DNA from: M3007 sp044350425 | Lineage (GTDB): Bacteria; Bacteroidota; Bacteroidia; Chitinophagales; Saprospiraceae | Direction of reading: 5' to 3' | Assembly: GCA_044350425.1 (NCBI GenBank) | Contig: JBILHS010000003.1 | Location: 1-64,000 of the forward strand | Length of the DNA: 64,000 nt | In this document: positions 43,597 to 51,752 of the stretch, one piece after another | Position numbering within the stretch: the stretch's first letter is position 1 | Layout: each line of letters opens with the position of its first letter | The notes under the pieces: generated by a model | Database searches by the model: none | Seen by the model: the letters and a program-made list of their open reading frames with translations, nothing else | What the model was told of the DNA's origin: nothing | Made by a program: the position numbers and the translations under genes

Positions 43597-43629
43597 TTCT
43601 TTTCAAGAACATTAAGAACACTCTGCGAT

Positions 43630-44190
43630 ATGTCACGCATTGGAAAATTACCGATAAGCCTACCCGCGAAAGTGGAAATCTCAGTTGCTTCCGATAACAC
43701 GGTTACTGTGAAAGGCCCAAAAGGATCGCTCAGCCAAAAGGTTGATCCGGATATCAAGGTAGGCGTCGAAGATGGTACACTTACTGTCACTAGACCAACC
43801 GACCAAAAGCGCCACCGCGCTATGCACGGATTGTATCGTGCGCTGATCAACAACATGGTTGTTGGTGTCAGTGAAGGTTACACCCGTGAAATGGAGGTAA
43901 TCGGTGTGGGCTATCGTGTAGAGAGTCAGGGCAACCTGGTGACTTTCACGATCGGTTATTCTCACCCGGTGGTTTTTTACGTGCCTTCTGAAATCAAGGT
44001 AACTACAGCCATGGAAAAAGGTCAGGCCCCTCTGATTCGTTTGGAGGGTATTGACAAAGAATTGCTTGGCCAGGTTTGTGCCCGAATGCGTACCTTCCGT
44101 CGCCCAGAGCCTTACAAAGGAAAGGGTATCATGTTCAAAGGCGAACAAATTCGTCGCAAAGCGGGCAAGACCGCTGGTGGCAAGAAATAA
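43630..44190 (+). CDS. rplF: 50S ribosomal protein L6
   Basis: 186 residues: MSRIGKLPISLPAKVEISVA and the C-terminal RPEPYKGKGIMFKGEQIRRK with the KGKGI motif. Two similar beta domains; located near the GTPase centre. Normal length. Confidence 0.99.
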   Translation: MSRIGKLPISLPAKVEISVASDNTVTVKGPKGSLSQKVDPDIKVGVEDGTLTVTRPTDQKRHRAMHGLYRALINNMVVGVSEGYTREMEVIGVGYRVESQGNLVTFTIGYSHPVVFYVPSEIKVTTAMEKGQAPLIRLEGIDKELLGQVCARMRTFRRPEPYKGKGIMFKGEQIRRKAGKTAGGKK

Positions 44191-44315
44191 TAACTGCTAC
44201 TGTGTCAGTGGTGCTTTTTCTGAAGCCTCCACTTGTACAAGAAATGCAGTGTTAAAATTCAAACAATCAATGCTTTTCCGGCCTGAAATCGGGATTGCCT
44301 AAATTGATAACAACG

Positions 44316-44657
44316 ATGAAACGCACAAAAGAGCAAAGCCGTAAGCGCATCCACATGCGCGTCCGTAAGAAAGTAAACGGCACTGCAGAACGCCCACGTC
44401 TTAGCGTGTATCGCTCTAATAATGCAATTTATTGTCAGGTAATCAACGACTTGGCAGGTCATACAATTGCAGCCGCTACTTCTCTTGGAATGACTGGCAA
44501 CAATGTTGCGCAAGCCGTTGAGGTAGGAAAATTAATTGCAGAACGTGCAAAAGCTGCAGGTATCGAGCAAGTAACTTTCGACCGCGGTGGCTATCTTTAT
44601 CATGGACGCGTTAAAGCTTTGGCAGAAGGCGCACGTGAAGGAGGTCTTCAGTTCTAA
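44316..44657 (+). CDS. rplR: 50S ribosomal protein L18
   Basis: 113 residues from MKRTKEQSRKRIHMRVRKKV (a start 7 codons upstream is possible but not typical). RPRLSVYRSNNAIYCQVIND and FDRGGYLYHGRVKALAEGAR are conserved. It binds 5S rRNA with L5. The 125-base spacer before it holds no recognised element. Confidence 0.98.
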   Translation: MKRTKEQSRKRIHMRVRKKVNGTAERPRLSVYRSNNAIYCQVINDLAGHTIAAATSLGMTGNNVAQAVEVGKLIAERAKAAGIEQVTFDRGGYLYHGRVKALAEGAREGGLQF

Positions 44658-44754
44658 ATGATTTTTGTTGATCGCTGAAATTGTATCGTAGGAAATCCCA
44701 TACCTGTTGCAAATTTTCAGATCAGACAATCAATAAATAAACAACCTTAGCAAA

Positions 44755-45282
44755 ATGGCAAGGCAAGAAAGAGAAAAAGAAGTTTCTCGCACCAGCGAAG
44801 AATCTGGTCTAAAAGAAAAACTCGTAGCACTCAACCGTGTGGCTAAAGTCACCAAAGGTGGTCGTACATTCACTTTCGCTGCGGTAGTCGTAGTAGGTGA
44901 TGGGAAGGGCACCATTGGTCAAGGTCTTGGTAAGGCACGTGAGGTATCAGAGGCCATCTCTAAAGCGGTAAAAGACGCCGAGAAAAATCTCGTCAAAGTA
45001 CCAATTCTTAATGGTACAATTCCGCACGAGGCATATGGTAAGTTCGACGCAGGTCGAGTGTTTATCAAGCCTGCCGCACACGGTACCGGCGTAATCGCTG
45101 GTGGTGCAATGCGTGCTGTACTCGAATCTGTGGGTGTGCATGACTGTCTTGCTAAATCGCAAGGATCGGCCAATCCGCACAACGTAGTAAAAGCTACCAT
45201 CGCAGCACTTGCAAGCCTTAGAAGTGCGTCTGAAGTGGCTCGCCAGCGTGGCATTTCGTTGGAAAAACTCTTTAAAGGATAA
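44755..45282 (+). CDS. rpsE: 30S ribosomal protein S5
   Basis: 175 residues: ALNRVAKVTKGGRTFTFAAV (double-stranded RNA-binding-like domain) and HGTGVIAGGAMRAVLESVGV. It guards decoding accuracy and the mRNA entry channel with S3 and S4. The N-terminal 25 residues are charged and slightly extended. Confidence 0.99.
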   Translation: MARQEREKEVSRTSEESGLKEKLVALNRVAKVTKGGRTFTFAAVVVVGDGKGTIGQGLGKAREVSEAISKAVKDAEKNLVKVPILNGTIPHEAYGKFDAGRVFIKPAAHGTGVIAGGAMRAVLESVGVHDCLAKSQGSANPHNVVKATIAALASLRSASEVARQRGISLEKLFKG

Positions 45283-45365
45283 TTCGTTGTTCGAAATTCG
45301 TGGTATGCTCTTTGTAAGAAGTATGTGCCATTGAAAACCAACAACGCTCAACGGACAACAGAACA

Positions 45366-45545
45366 ATGAGCAAAGTAAATATCACCCTGCTGAGAAGCCC
45401 GATCGACAAACCAAAACGTCAAAAGCTTACGCTTACTGCCCTTGGTTTTCGTAAAATGAACCAGACTATACAACACGAAGCTACCCCTCAGCTTGAAGGT
45501 ATGCTCCGCGTAGTTCAACACCTGGTAAAAGTTGAAAACGCCTAA
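45366..45545 (+). CDS. rpmD: 50S ribosomal protein L30
   Basis: 59 residues, short but unmistakable: MSKVNITLLRSPIDKPKRQK, then LTALGFRKMNQTIQHEATPQ and a C-terminal helix (MLRVVQHLVKVENA). It lies in its canonical place between rpsE and rplO. Confidence 0.97.
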   Translation: MSKVNITLLRSPIDKPKRQKLTLTALGFRKMNQTIQHEATPQLEGMLRVVQHLVKVENA

Positions 45546-45625
45546 GCGTTTCGAACAACTGAAACTGTATTTCATTAAAACATATTGCAGCTCAAATTTG
45601 GGTTGCATTGAAATAAAGAAAAGCA

Positions 45626-46072
45626 ATGAATCTCTCTAATCTCCAACCGGCAGAAGGTTCTACCAAAAATGGGAAGCGCATTGGTCGCGGCCAGGGCTCT
45701 GGCCGTGGCGGTACTTCGACGCGTGGCCACAAAGGTGACAGAGCCCGTAGTGGTTCTAAGGAAAAGCGCCACTTTGAAGGTGGTCAGACACCCATGCAAC
45801 GTCGTTTGCCAAAACGTGGTTTCAAAAATGTCAACCGCGTGGAGTTTGCTCCCCTTAATTTAGGTGCGCTCGAGGCTTTGGTTCAGAAAACCGGTTCTAA
45901 TACTTTTGATATTGCTGCACTGGTAGCTGCCGGGGTTTCCCGCGCTTCTGACAAGATCAAAGTATTGGGAAAAGGTAAATTGGTTTCCAAAGTAAACCTT
46001 AAAGTACACGCCGCCTCGGCATCTGCCAAAGCCGCCATCGAAGCACTCGGTGGAAGCATCGAACTCGTTTAA
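45626..46072 (+). CDS. rplO: 50S ribosomal protein L15
   Basis: 148 residues: MNLSNLQPAEGSTKNGKRIG with the GRGQGSGRGGTSTRGHKGDR loop, EGGQTPMQRRLPKRGFKN and AASASAKAAIEALGGSIELV. A late-assembly 50S protein. It ends 14 bases before secY. Confidence 0.99.
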   Translation: MNLSNLQPAEGSTKNGKRIGRGQGSGRGGTSTRGHKGDRARSGSKEKRHFEGGQTPMQRRLPKRGFKNVNRVEFAPLNLGALEALVQKTGSNTFDIAALVAAGVSRASDKIKVLGKGKLVSKVNLKVHAASASAKAAIEALGGSIELV

Positions 46073-46086
46073 ATCCTCTCCCGGTA

Positions 46087-47451
46087 ATGAAATTTTTTAC
46101 CGTTCTTAAAAATATCTGGAGCATTAAAGAGCTCCGTGAGCGCATTCTTCTAACGCTTGCTCTTCTACTGGTGTATCGTGTGGGCACCTTCATCGTGTTG
46201 CCGGGAGTAGTTCCCGCAGCCCTTGACAAGGCTTCACAAAACCGTGGAGGAAACGACTTGTTAGGATTGATCAACATCTTCACTGGCGGCGCATTTGATA
46301 ATGCTGCAATTTTCGCCTTGGGTGTGATGCCTTACATCACGGCTTCGATCATAGTTCAGTTGTTGGGTTTTGCTGTGCCTTATTTCCAGCGTCTGCAATC
46401 CAAAGAAGGTGAAAGCGGGCGTAAGCGTCTGAACCAAATCACAAGGATGCTTACTGTAGCGATTACCTTAGTACAAGGTGGCGGTTACTTACAGTTGATT
46501 CGCAGCATCCCAGGTGGTGTATCCCCACAAGTTTCAGATGGTTTATTTTGGTTCTCCAACATCATTATTCTTACAGCAGGCACCATTTTTTGTATGTGGC
46601 TTGGCGAAAGGATTACTGATAAGGGAATAGGCAATGGTGTGTCACTGATCATTCAGGCTGGTATCATCGCACGTCTTCCTTATGCATTCTCTTTCGAATT
46701 TGTAAAATTGTTCGGAGAAAACAAGTTGCTGCTATTCTTTGTAGAACTCGCATTCTTCTTCGTGATCGTGCTTGCTACTATCCTGGTAATCCAAGGTGTA
46801 CGAAGAATTCCGATTCAATTTGCAAAACGAATGGTTGGCCGCACCGGAGGTACTATGCCTGCCGCAAGCGCCAGAGACTACCTGCCATTGAAAATCAACT
46901 CTGCTGGTGTAATGCCAATCATCTTTGCACAAGCTTTGATGTTCCTTCCGGCAACAGCCATGCAGTATTTATCTGGAACCGATGTGAATACTGGTCGCAT
47001 TCAGATGTTCAGTGATATTTATTCTTTTGGCTACAATGCATTGTTTTTCACCCTCATTGTGGTGTTTACCTATGTCTACACGGCCTTGATGATTAACCCA
47101 ACCAACTATGCAGAGTATTTGAAGCGAAACAATGCTTTTATACCAGGTGTTAAGCCGGGCGAATCTACTTCGGATTACATCGATAATATTATGACCCGCA
47201 TTACCCTGCCCGGTGCAATTTTCTTGGGCTTGCTGGGTATTCTGCCCTCTATCGCTGCGACCTTCGGTGTCAACCAACAGTTTGCACTTTTCTTTGGAGG
47301 CACAACTTTGCTGATCATGGTGGGTGTGGCATTGGATACTTTACAGGTAATTGAAAGCTACTTACTGACTAAAAAATATGATGGATTGATTAAGTCTGGT
47401 CGTATTCAGGGTCGGTCCTCTTCTGGTATTCAAGTTGGACAGCCTCAATAG
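46087..47451 (+). CDS. secY: Protein translocase channel subunit SecY
   Basis: 454 residues with ten membrane segments. Marks: YRVGTFIVLPGV in TM1, the plug region DLLGLINIFTGGAFDNAAIF, ALGVMPYITASIIVQLL in TM2, and RITLPGAIFLGLLGILPSIA. It forms the Sec channel with SecE and SecG, so it exports the T9SS cargo proteins encoded in this window at the inner membrane. The extension after the last helix (GLIKSGRIQGRSSSGIQVGQ) is short. Confidence 0.99.
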   Translation: MKFFTVLKNIWSIKELRERILLTLALLLVYRVGTFIVLPGVVPAALDKASQNRGGNDLLGLINIFTGGAFDNAAIFALGVMPYITASIIVQLLGFAVPYFQRLQSKEGESGRKRLNQITRMLTVAITLVQGGGYLQLIRSIPGGVSPQVSDGLFWFSNIIILTAGTIFCMWLGERITDKGIGNGVSLIIQAGIIARLPYAFSFEFVKLFGENKLLLFFVELAFFFVIVLATILVIQGVRRIPIQFAKRMVGRTGGTMPAASARDYLPLKINSAGVMPIIFAQALMFLPATAMQYLSGTDVNTGRIQMFSDIYSFGYNALFFTLIVVFTYVYTALMINPTNYAEYLKRNNAFIPGVKPGESTSDYIDNIMTRITLPGAIFLGLLGILPSIAATFGVNQQFALFFGGTTLLIMVGVALDTLQVIESYLLTKKYDGLIKSGRIQGRSSSGIQVGQPQ

Positions 47452-47454
47452 AAT

Positions 47455-48297
47455 ATGGGCTTATTTGGGTCAGGAAAAGATAATAAGCGGTTTTTTTACA
47501 AAACCAGTGCAGAGATTGAGTTGTTGCGGAACGCCAATCTAGTGGTTTCAAAAACTCTGGCACATGTTGCCAGTATGTTGAAACCAGGAGTGACAGGAGA
47601 ACAGATTGATAATGCAGCTGAGGAGTTCATTAAAGATCACGGTGGTAGACCTGCTTTTAAAGGATATCACGGCTTTCCCTCCACGTTGTGTGTGTCTTAC
47701 AACGACATTGTGGTGCATGGGATACCAAGTAAACGAGAATTTAAAGAGGATGATATTGTTTCGGTAGATTGCGGGGTGGAATTGGAAGGTTTTTATGGAG
47801 ATGCTGCTTTTACTTTCGCATTTCAAAAAGTAGAAGAGCCAGTCTTGGAATTACTTCGCGTTACCTACGCTTCTTTGTATTTAGGTATTGAGCAGGCTGT
47901 CCATGGGAATAGAGTGGGTGATATCTCTGCAGCAATTCAGGATTACTGCGAGCGAAAATATTCATATGGCGTAGTGAGGGATTTGGTTGGGCATGGAGTT
48001 GGACGTTCTTTGCATGAAGATCCGGAAGTTCCCAACTACGGAAAACGTGGAAAAGGGCCTCTAATGCTCGAAGGTTTGACCATTGCGATAGAGCCAATGA
48101 TCAATTTAGGAAAAAAAGAAGTTCATCAGGCAGACGACGGATGGACCATTCACACGAAGGACAGAATGCCTAGCGCGCACTTTGAACACTCGGTGGTAGT
48201 GAAGAAAAACAAGGCTGATGTCCTATCTGATCACAGCTATTTGTTGGAAAAAATAAAAAATAACCCTAACTTGCAGGAAATACTCCCAAAAAGTTAG
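47455..48297 (+). CDS. map: Type I methionine aminopeptidase
   Basis: 280 residues, starting 3 bases after secY. It removes the first Met from new proteins. Two-metal centre ligands are in DCGVELEGFYGDAAFTF (both Asp), GHGVGRSLHEDPEVPNYG (His), AIEPMINLG (Glu) and FEHSVVV (Glu). NDIVVHGIPSKREFKEDDIV is typical. The first 20 residues (MGLFGSGKDNKRFFYK) are an extension relative to the short bacterial form. Confidence 0.97.
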   Translation: MGLFGSGKDNKRFFYKTSAEIELLRNANLVVSKTLAHVASMLKPGVTGEQIDNAAEEFIKDHGGRPAFKGYHGFPSTLCVSYNDIVVHGIPSKREFKEDDIVSVDCGVELEGFYGDAAFTFAFQKVEEPVLELLRVTYASLYLGIEQAVHGNRVGDISAAIQDYCERKYSYGVVRDLVGHGVGRSLHEDPEVPNYGKRGKGPLMLEGLTIAIEPMINLGKKEVHQADDGWTIHTKDRMPSAHFEHSVVVKKNKADVLSDHSYLLEKIKNNPNLQEILPKS

Positions 48298-48333
48298 ACA
48301 TTTGCACCCCGAAAACCAAGGAAGCCGATTTTT

Positions 48334-48552
48334 ATGGCAAAAGAAGATATCATCAAACAAGATGGCGTGGTTTCAGAAGCCTTGTCCAATGCGAACTTCA
48401 AAGTTCAACTGGAGAATGGTCACGTAATCTTGGCGACCATTTCAGGCAAAATGCGGATGCACTATATTCGGATATTGCCAGGTGACAAGGTTTCAGTAGA
48501 AATGTCACCTTATGATCTATCACGAGGACGCATCATCTACCGCTACAAGTAA
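48334..48552 (+). CDS. infA: Translation initiation factor IF-1
   Basis: 72 residues, exact family length: MAKEDIIKQDGVVSEALSNA, FKVQLENGHVILATISGKMR, then YIRILPGDKVSVEMSPYDLS. An OB-fold protein that blocks the A site during initiation. Canonical place between map and rpmJ. Confidence 0.99.
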   Translation: MAKEDIIKQDGVVSEALSNANFKVQLENGHVILATISGKMRMHYIRILPGDKVSVEMSPYDLSRGRIIYRYK

Positions 48553-48606
48553 GCTTGTAAGAACCAGGTCTAAACTACTTTTTGCAAACAGACAATTCGA
48601 CACTAT

Positions 48607-48723
48607 ATGAAAGTCAGACCGTCCATTAAAAAGCGTTCTGTTGATTGTAAGATTGTTCGCCGTAAAGGCAAACTTTATGTGATCAACAAAAAGAACCCTA
48701 AATTCAAACAACGTCAAGGCTAA
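48607..48723 (+). CDS. rpmJ: 50S ribosomal protein L36, zinc-free form
   Basis: 38 residues, too short for common cutoffs. It begins MKVRPSIKKRSVDCKIVRRK and ends NPKFKQRQG. Of the four zinc ligands of the C+ form (three Cys and a His) only one Cys is kept; the others are Ser, Asn and Phe, so this is the C- form. Canonical place between infA and rpsM. Confidence 0.96.
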   Translation: MKVRPSIKKRSVDCKIVRRKGKLYVINKKNPKFKQRQG

Positions 48724-48809
48724 TTGGCTTTTGATAGGGTTAATTTGCGATATTGAGTTTATTGCTCACAAATTATCCTGTCACCTGTTCCACAAATCAA
48801 CAAAGAAAT

Positions 48810-49187
48810 ATGGCACGTATTGCAGGTGTGGATTTGCCCCGCCACAAAAGAGGAGTTATAAGCCTCACCTATATCTACGGCATTGGGCCGTCTTCAGCTA
48901 AAGCTATTCTGGAAAAGGCTGGTATTAGTGAAGACACTAAGACTGATCAATGGACCGACGATAACATCAAGACCATTTCCCGCTTGCTCGCTGACGAGTA
49001 CAAAACGGAAGGTCAGCTTCGTTCTGAAGTTCAATTGAACATCAAGCGTCTGATGGACATTGGTTGCTACCGGGGTCTACGTCACCGTAAGGGTCTTCCA
49101 CTTAGAGGCCAACGGACACGTACCAATGCACGTACCCGTAAGGGTAAACGTAAGACCGTAGCCGGCAAGAAGAAAGTTACTAAGTAA
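48810..49187 (+). CDS. rpsM: 30S ribosomal protein S13
   Basis: 125 residues from MARIAGVDLPRHKRGVISLT; an in-frame ATG at 48753 would add 19 unlike residues. Further marks are TYIYGIGPSSAKAILEKAGI and YRGLRHRKGLPLRGQRTRTN, ARTRKGKRKTVAGKKK. It makes head-to-50S bridges. The alpha part of the cluster begins here. Confidence 0.99.
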   Translation: MARIAGVDLPRHKRGVISLTYIYGIGPSSAKAILEKAGISEDTKTDQWTDDNIKTISRLLADEYKTEGQLRSEVQLNIKRLMDIGCYRGLRHRKGLPLRGQRTRTNARTRKGKRKTVAGKKKVTK

Positions 49188-49286
49188 TTTATGATGAGGT
49201 CAATATGGTTAATGTGGACAATTTGCCGCATTCAATTCATTGACCGCATTGACCACATTTCAGCAAATTGACCACATTTTTATACA
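49188..49286 (+). repeat. TTGACCACATT repeat spacer before rpsK
   Basis: GAGGTCAATATGG and AATGTGGACAAT in the first half face CATTGACCGCATTGACCACATT and AAATTGACCACATTTTTAT in the second half, so a hairpin can form; the last copy ends a few bases before the rpsK start. Confidence 0.85.
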
Positions 49287-49679
49287 ATGGCAAAAGGAGC
49301 AGCAAAAAAAGTTGTCAAGCGCAAAGTAAAGATCACCCCAGAGGGTATGGTTTTTATACGTGCTAGCTTTAACAACATTATCATTTCCATCACCAACAAG
49401 CAAGGCGAGGTAGTGTCTTGGGCTTCAGCGGGTAAAGCGGGTTTCCGTGGCTCAAAGAAGAATACCCCTTATGCTGCGCAAGTAGCTGCAAGTGACGCTG
49501 CCAAAACTGCGCACGAAGCTGGTATCCGTTCCGCAGAAGTATTTGTGAAAGGACCAGGTTCAGGCCGTGAATCTGCCATTCGCGCCATAGACCAATCGGG
49601 CATTAAAGTACTTGTCATTAATGACGTGACTCCACTGCCGCACAACGGTTGTCGCCCTCCAAAGCGTCGCCGCGTATAA
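49287..49679 (+). CDS. rpsK: 30S ribosomal protein S11
   Basis: 130 residues: VFIRASFNNIIISITNKQGE, GFRGSKKNTPYAAQVAASDA and KGPGSGRESAIRAIDQSGIK, ending HNGCRPPKRRRV. It lies at the 30S platform by the mRNA exit. Flanked on both sides by TTGACCACATT spacers. Confidence 0.99.
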   Translation: MAKGAAKKVVKRKVKITPEGMVFIRASFNNIIISITNKQGEVVSWASAGKAGFRGSKKNTPYAAQVAASDAAKTAHEAGIRSAEVFVKGPGSGRESAIRAIDQSGIKVLVINDVTPLPHNGCRPPKRRRV

Positions 49680-49775
49680 ATGAATGAGGTCAACCAGATC
49701 AATGTGGACAATCTGTCTCATTGACCATATTGACCACATTGACCACATTTTTTAAATTGACCACATTCCAATAAG
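49680..49775 (+). repeat. TTGACCACATT repeat spacer before rpsD
   Basis: GAGGTCAACCAGATCAATGT and GTGGACAATCTG face CATTGACCATATTGACCACA, TTGACCACATT and AAATTGACCACATTCC. It has the same design as the spacer just before rpsK, and the last copy ends 8 bases before the start codon. Confidence 0.85.
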
Positions 49776-50390
49776 ATGGCTCGTTATACTGGACCAACTA
49801 CAAAAAAAGCCCGCTCGTTCGGCGAACCAATTTTTGGCTTTGACAAAGCTTTTGAACGCCGGAAGTACGGACCAGGCCAACACGGTCTGACCCGTAAAAA
49901 GAAGCAGCCTTCAAACTATGCCGGCCAGCTGAAAGAAAAGCAAAAAGCTAAATACACTTATGGTGTATTGGAGCGTCAGTTCCGTAAGACTTTCGTGAGC
50001 GCAACGCGTCGCCATGGTGTCACAGGTGAGATTTTGCTTCAACTTTTGGAGGCTCGTCTTGACAACACGGTTTACCGCTTAGGCATTTCTCCAACACGCC
50101 GTGGTGCTCGACAGTTGGTTGGTCACCGTCACGTAACTGTGAACGGTAAAGTGTTGAACATCCCTTCTTACTCTTGCAAGCCAGGTGACATCATTGCCGT
50201 TCGTGGCAAATCTAAAGGTCTGGAGATAGTGACTACACACGTTGGCGCAAAAACCAACAATGTGCGTCAATTCGGATGGCTAGAATGGAACGTGGACAAA
50301 ATGCAAGGCGTATTTCTTGCTTACCCACAGCGTGACCAGATTCCAGAAAATATCAACGAACAGTTGATCGTCGAGTTGTACTCGAAATAA
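49776..50390 (+). CDS. rpsD: 30S ribosomal protein S4
   Basis: 204 residues: MARYTGPTTKKARSFGEPIF at the start and the S4 RNA-binding domain RLDNTVYRLGISPTRRGARQ, LVGHRHVTVNGKVLNIPSYS. It lacks the N-terminal four-Cys zinc site. It starts 30S assembly and, in Escherichia coli, represses the alpha operon. Confidence 0.99.
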   Translation: MARYTGPTTKKARSFGEPIFGFDKAFERRKYGPGQHGLTRKKKQPSNYAGQLKEKQKAKYTYGVLERQFRKTFVSATRRHGVTGEILLQLLEARLDNTVYRLGISPTRRGARQLVGHRHVTVNGKVLNIPSYSCKPGDIIAVRGKSKGLEIVTTHVGAKTNNVRQFGWLEWNVDKMQGVFLAYPQRDQIPENINEQLIVELYSK

Positions 50391-50402
50391 AGGATAGCAA
50401 TT

Positions 50403-50446
50403 GCGAAACGGTTGGCGCTCTTATTAAGAGTACCAACCATTTTCGC
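50403..50446 (+). promoter_or_regulatory. Long hairpin between rpsD and rpoA
   Basis: GCGAAA-C-GGTTGG on the left pairs with CCAACC-A-TTTTCGC on the right, with an inner CTCTT / AAGAG stem; about 17 pairs in all with small bulges. No long T-run follows, so it is more likely an attenuator or RNA processing/stability element than a strong terminator. It lies 87 bases before rpoA. Confidence 0.6.
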
Positions 50447-50532
50447 ATTTCAAGCAGCCTGCTTATCCGATTATTCTATTGCCCTCGAAATCAATTTGTT
50501 TTTCCCACCAACACTCTCGGAGCATTCCACAT

Positions 50533-51531
50533 ATGAGTATTCTCAATTTCCAGAAGCCTGACAAAATCCTGTTGCAAAAAGCAACTGAATTTGAAGGCAC
50601 TTTCGAGTTCAAACCATTAGAGCCAGGATTTGGCCAAACGGTTGGCAACTCGCTTCGCCGCGTTCTTCTCTCCTCTCTCGAAGGTTACGCCATCAACGCT
50701 GTACGCATTGGTGGAGTAGATCATGAGTTTGCGACGATCAAGGGTGTGGTAGAAGATGTAGTGGATATTGTATTGAACCTCAAGCAAGTGCGCATCAAAC
50801 CTGTGGTGCAGGATGACAAGAACACACAGGAAAAAATCTACCTGACCATTAGTGGTAAGGAAGAATTTCGCGCGAGTGACATTGAGGACTTTACAAATGT
50901 ATTCAAGATCATGAATCCTGATCTCCTGCTTTGCCGCATGGAGCCATCAGTTACCCTTGAATTAGAATTGACCATCAGCAAAGGCCGTGGTTACCAGCCT
51001 GCGGAAGAGGGCGCTCCCAAAGACGCAGCAATCGGAGTAATTCCAATTGATGCGATCTATACCCCGATCAAAAATGTTGCGTACCGTGTTGAAAGCACGC
51101 GTGTTGGTCAACGTACGGACTATGAAAAACTTACGATTGATATCAAGACAGATGGTACCATCCATCCGGAAGATGCAATTCGCGAGGCGAGCCGTATCCT
51201 GATACAGCACTTGATGCTGATCACCGATGAGAATATTACTTTCGATACACCTACCAATCGTGAAGAAAGCGTTGTGGATGAGCATATCCTCCACATGCGT
51301 AAGTTACTCAAAACTTCATTGGAAGATCTGGATCTAAGTGTTCGTGCATACAACTGTCTCAAGGCTGCCAAAATTAATACGCTGGCTGAATTGGTTCGTT
51401 ACGATACCCATGAGCTCCTTAAATTCCGCAACTTTGGTAAAAAGTCCCTGGTAGAGATCGAGGAGCTTTTACAAGACAAAAATCTGACCTTCGGCATGGA
51501 TTTGGCGAAGTATAAGTTGGACGAAGAATAA
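50533..51531 (+). CDS. rpoA: RNA polymerase alpha subunit
   Basis: 332 residues from MSILNFQKPDKILLQKATEF (the ATG at 50479 is not typical). N-terminal domain: PLEPGFGQTVGNSLRRVLLS for dimer formation. C-terminal domain: TSLEDLDLSVRAYNCLKAAK and LLKFRNFGKKSLVEIEELLQ, the DNA- and activator-binding helix-hairpin-helix. Canonical place between rpsD and rplQ. Confidence 0.99.
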   Translation: MSILNFQKPDKILLQKATEFEGTFEFKPLEPGFGQTVGNSLRRVLLSSLEGYAINAVRIGGVDHEFATIKGVVEDVVDIVLNLKQVRIKPVVQDDKNTQEKIYLTISGKEEFRASDIEDFTNVFKIMNPDLLLCRMEPSVTLELELTISKGRGYQPAEEGAPKDAAIGVIPIDAIYTPIKNVAYRVESTRVGQRTDYEKLTIDIKTDGTIHPEDAIREASRILIQHLMLITDENITFDTPTNREESVVDEHILHMRKLLKTSLEDLDLSVRAYNCLKAAKINTLAELVRYDTHELLKFRNFGKKSLVEIEELLQDKNLTFGMDLAKYKLDEE

Positions 51532-51534
51532 TTT

Positions 51535-51620
51535 TTGATGTATGATGTATGAACTATGATGTATGAAATGCTACACAGCGCTTTAACATCATACATCATA
51601 CATCATATATCATACATCAA
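51535..51620 (+). repeat. ATGTATGA inverted repeat array between rpoA and rplQ
   Basis: TTGATGTATGATGTATGA and ATGATGTATGA (51535-51566) face CATACATCATACATCATATA and TCATACATCAA (51588-51620). The arms pair almost fully across 20 bases. The 220-base spacer 51532-51752 is otherwise plain and has no clear promoter box. Confidence 0.8.
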
Positions 51621-51752
51621 ATTACATCACAAAAGCGTGGTAACTGTCTGATGCAGAAATAAGGAGTAGAATCTGATTTGATCATTAAATTAGAAATTCT
51701 AAGCCCATGTTTCTAGCTCCAATGCCGCCACCTAACAAAAGGTACTCTTACA

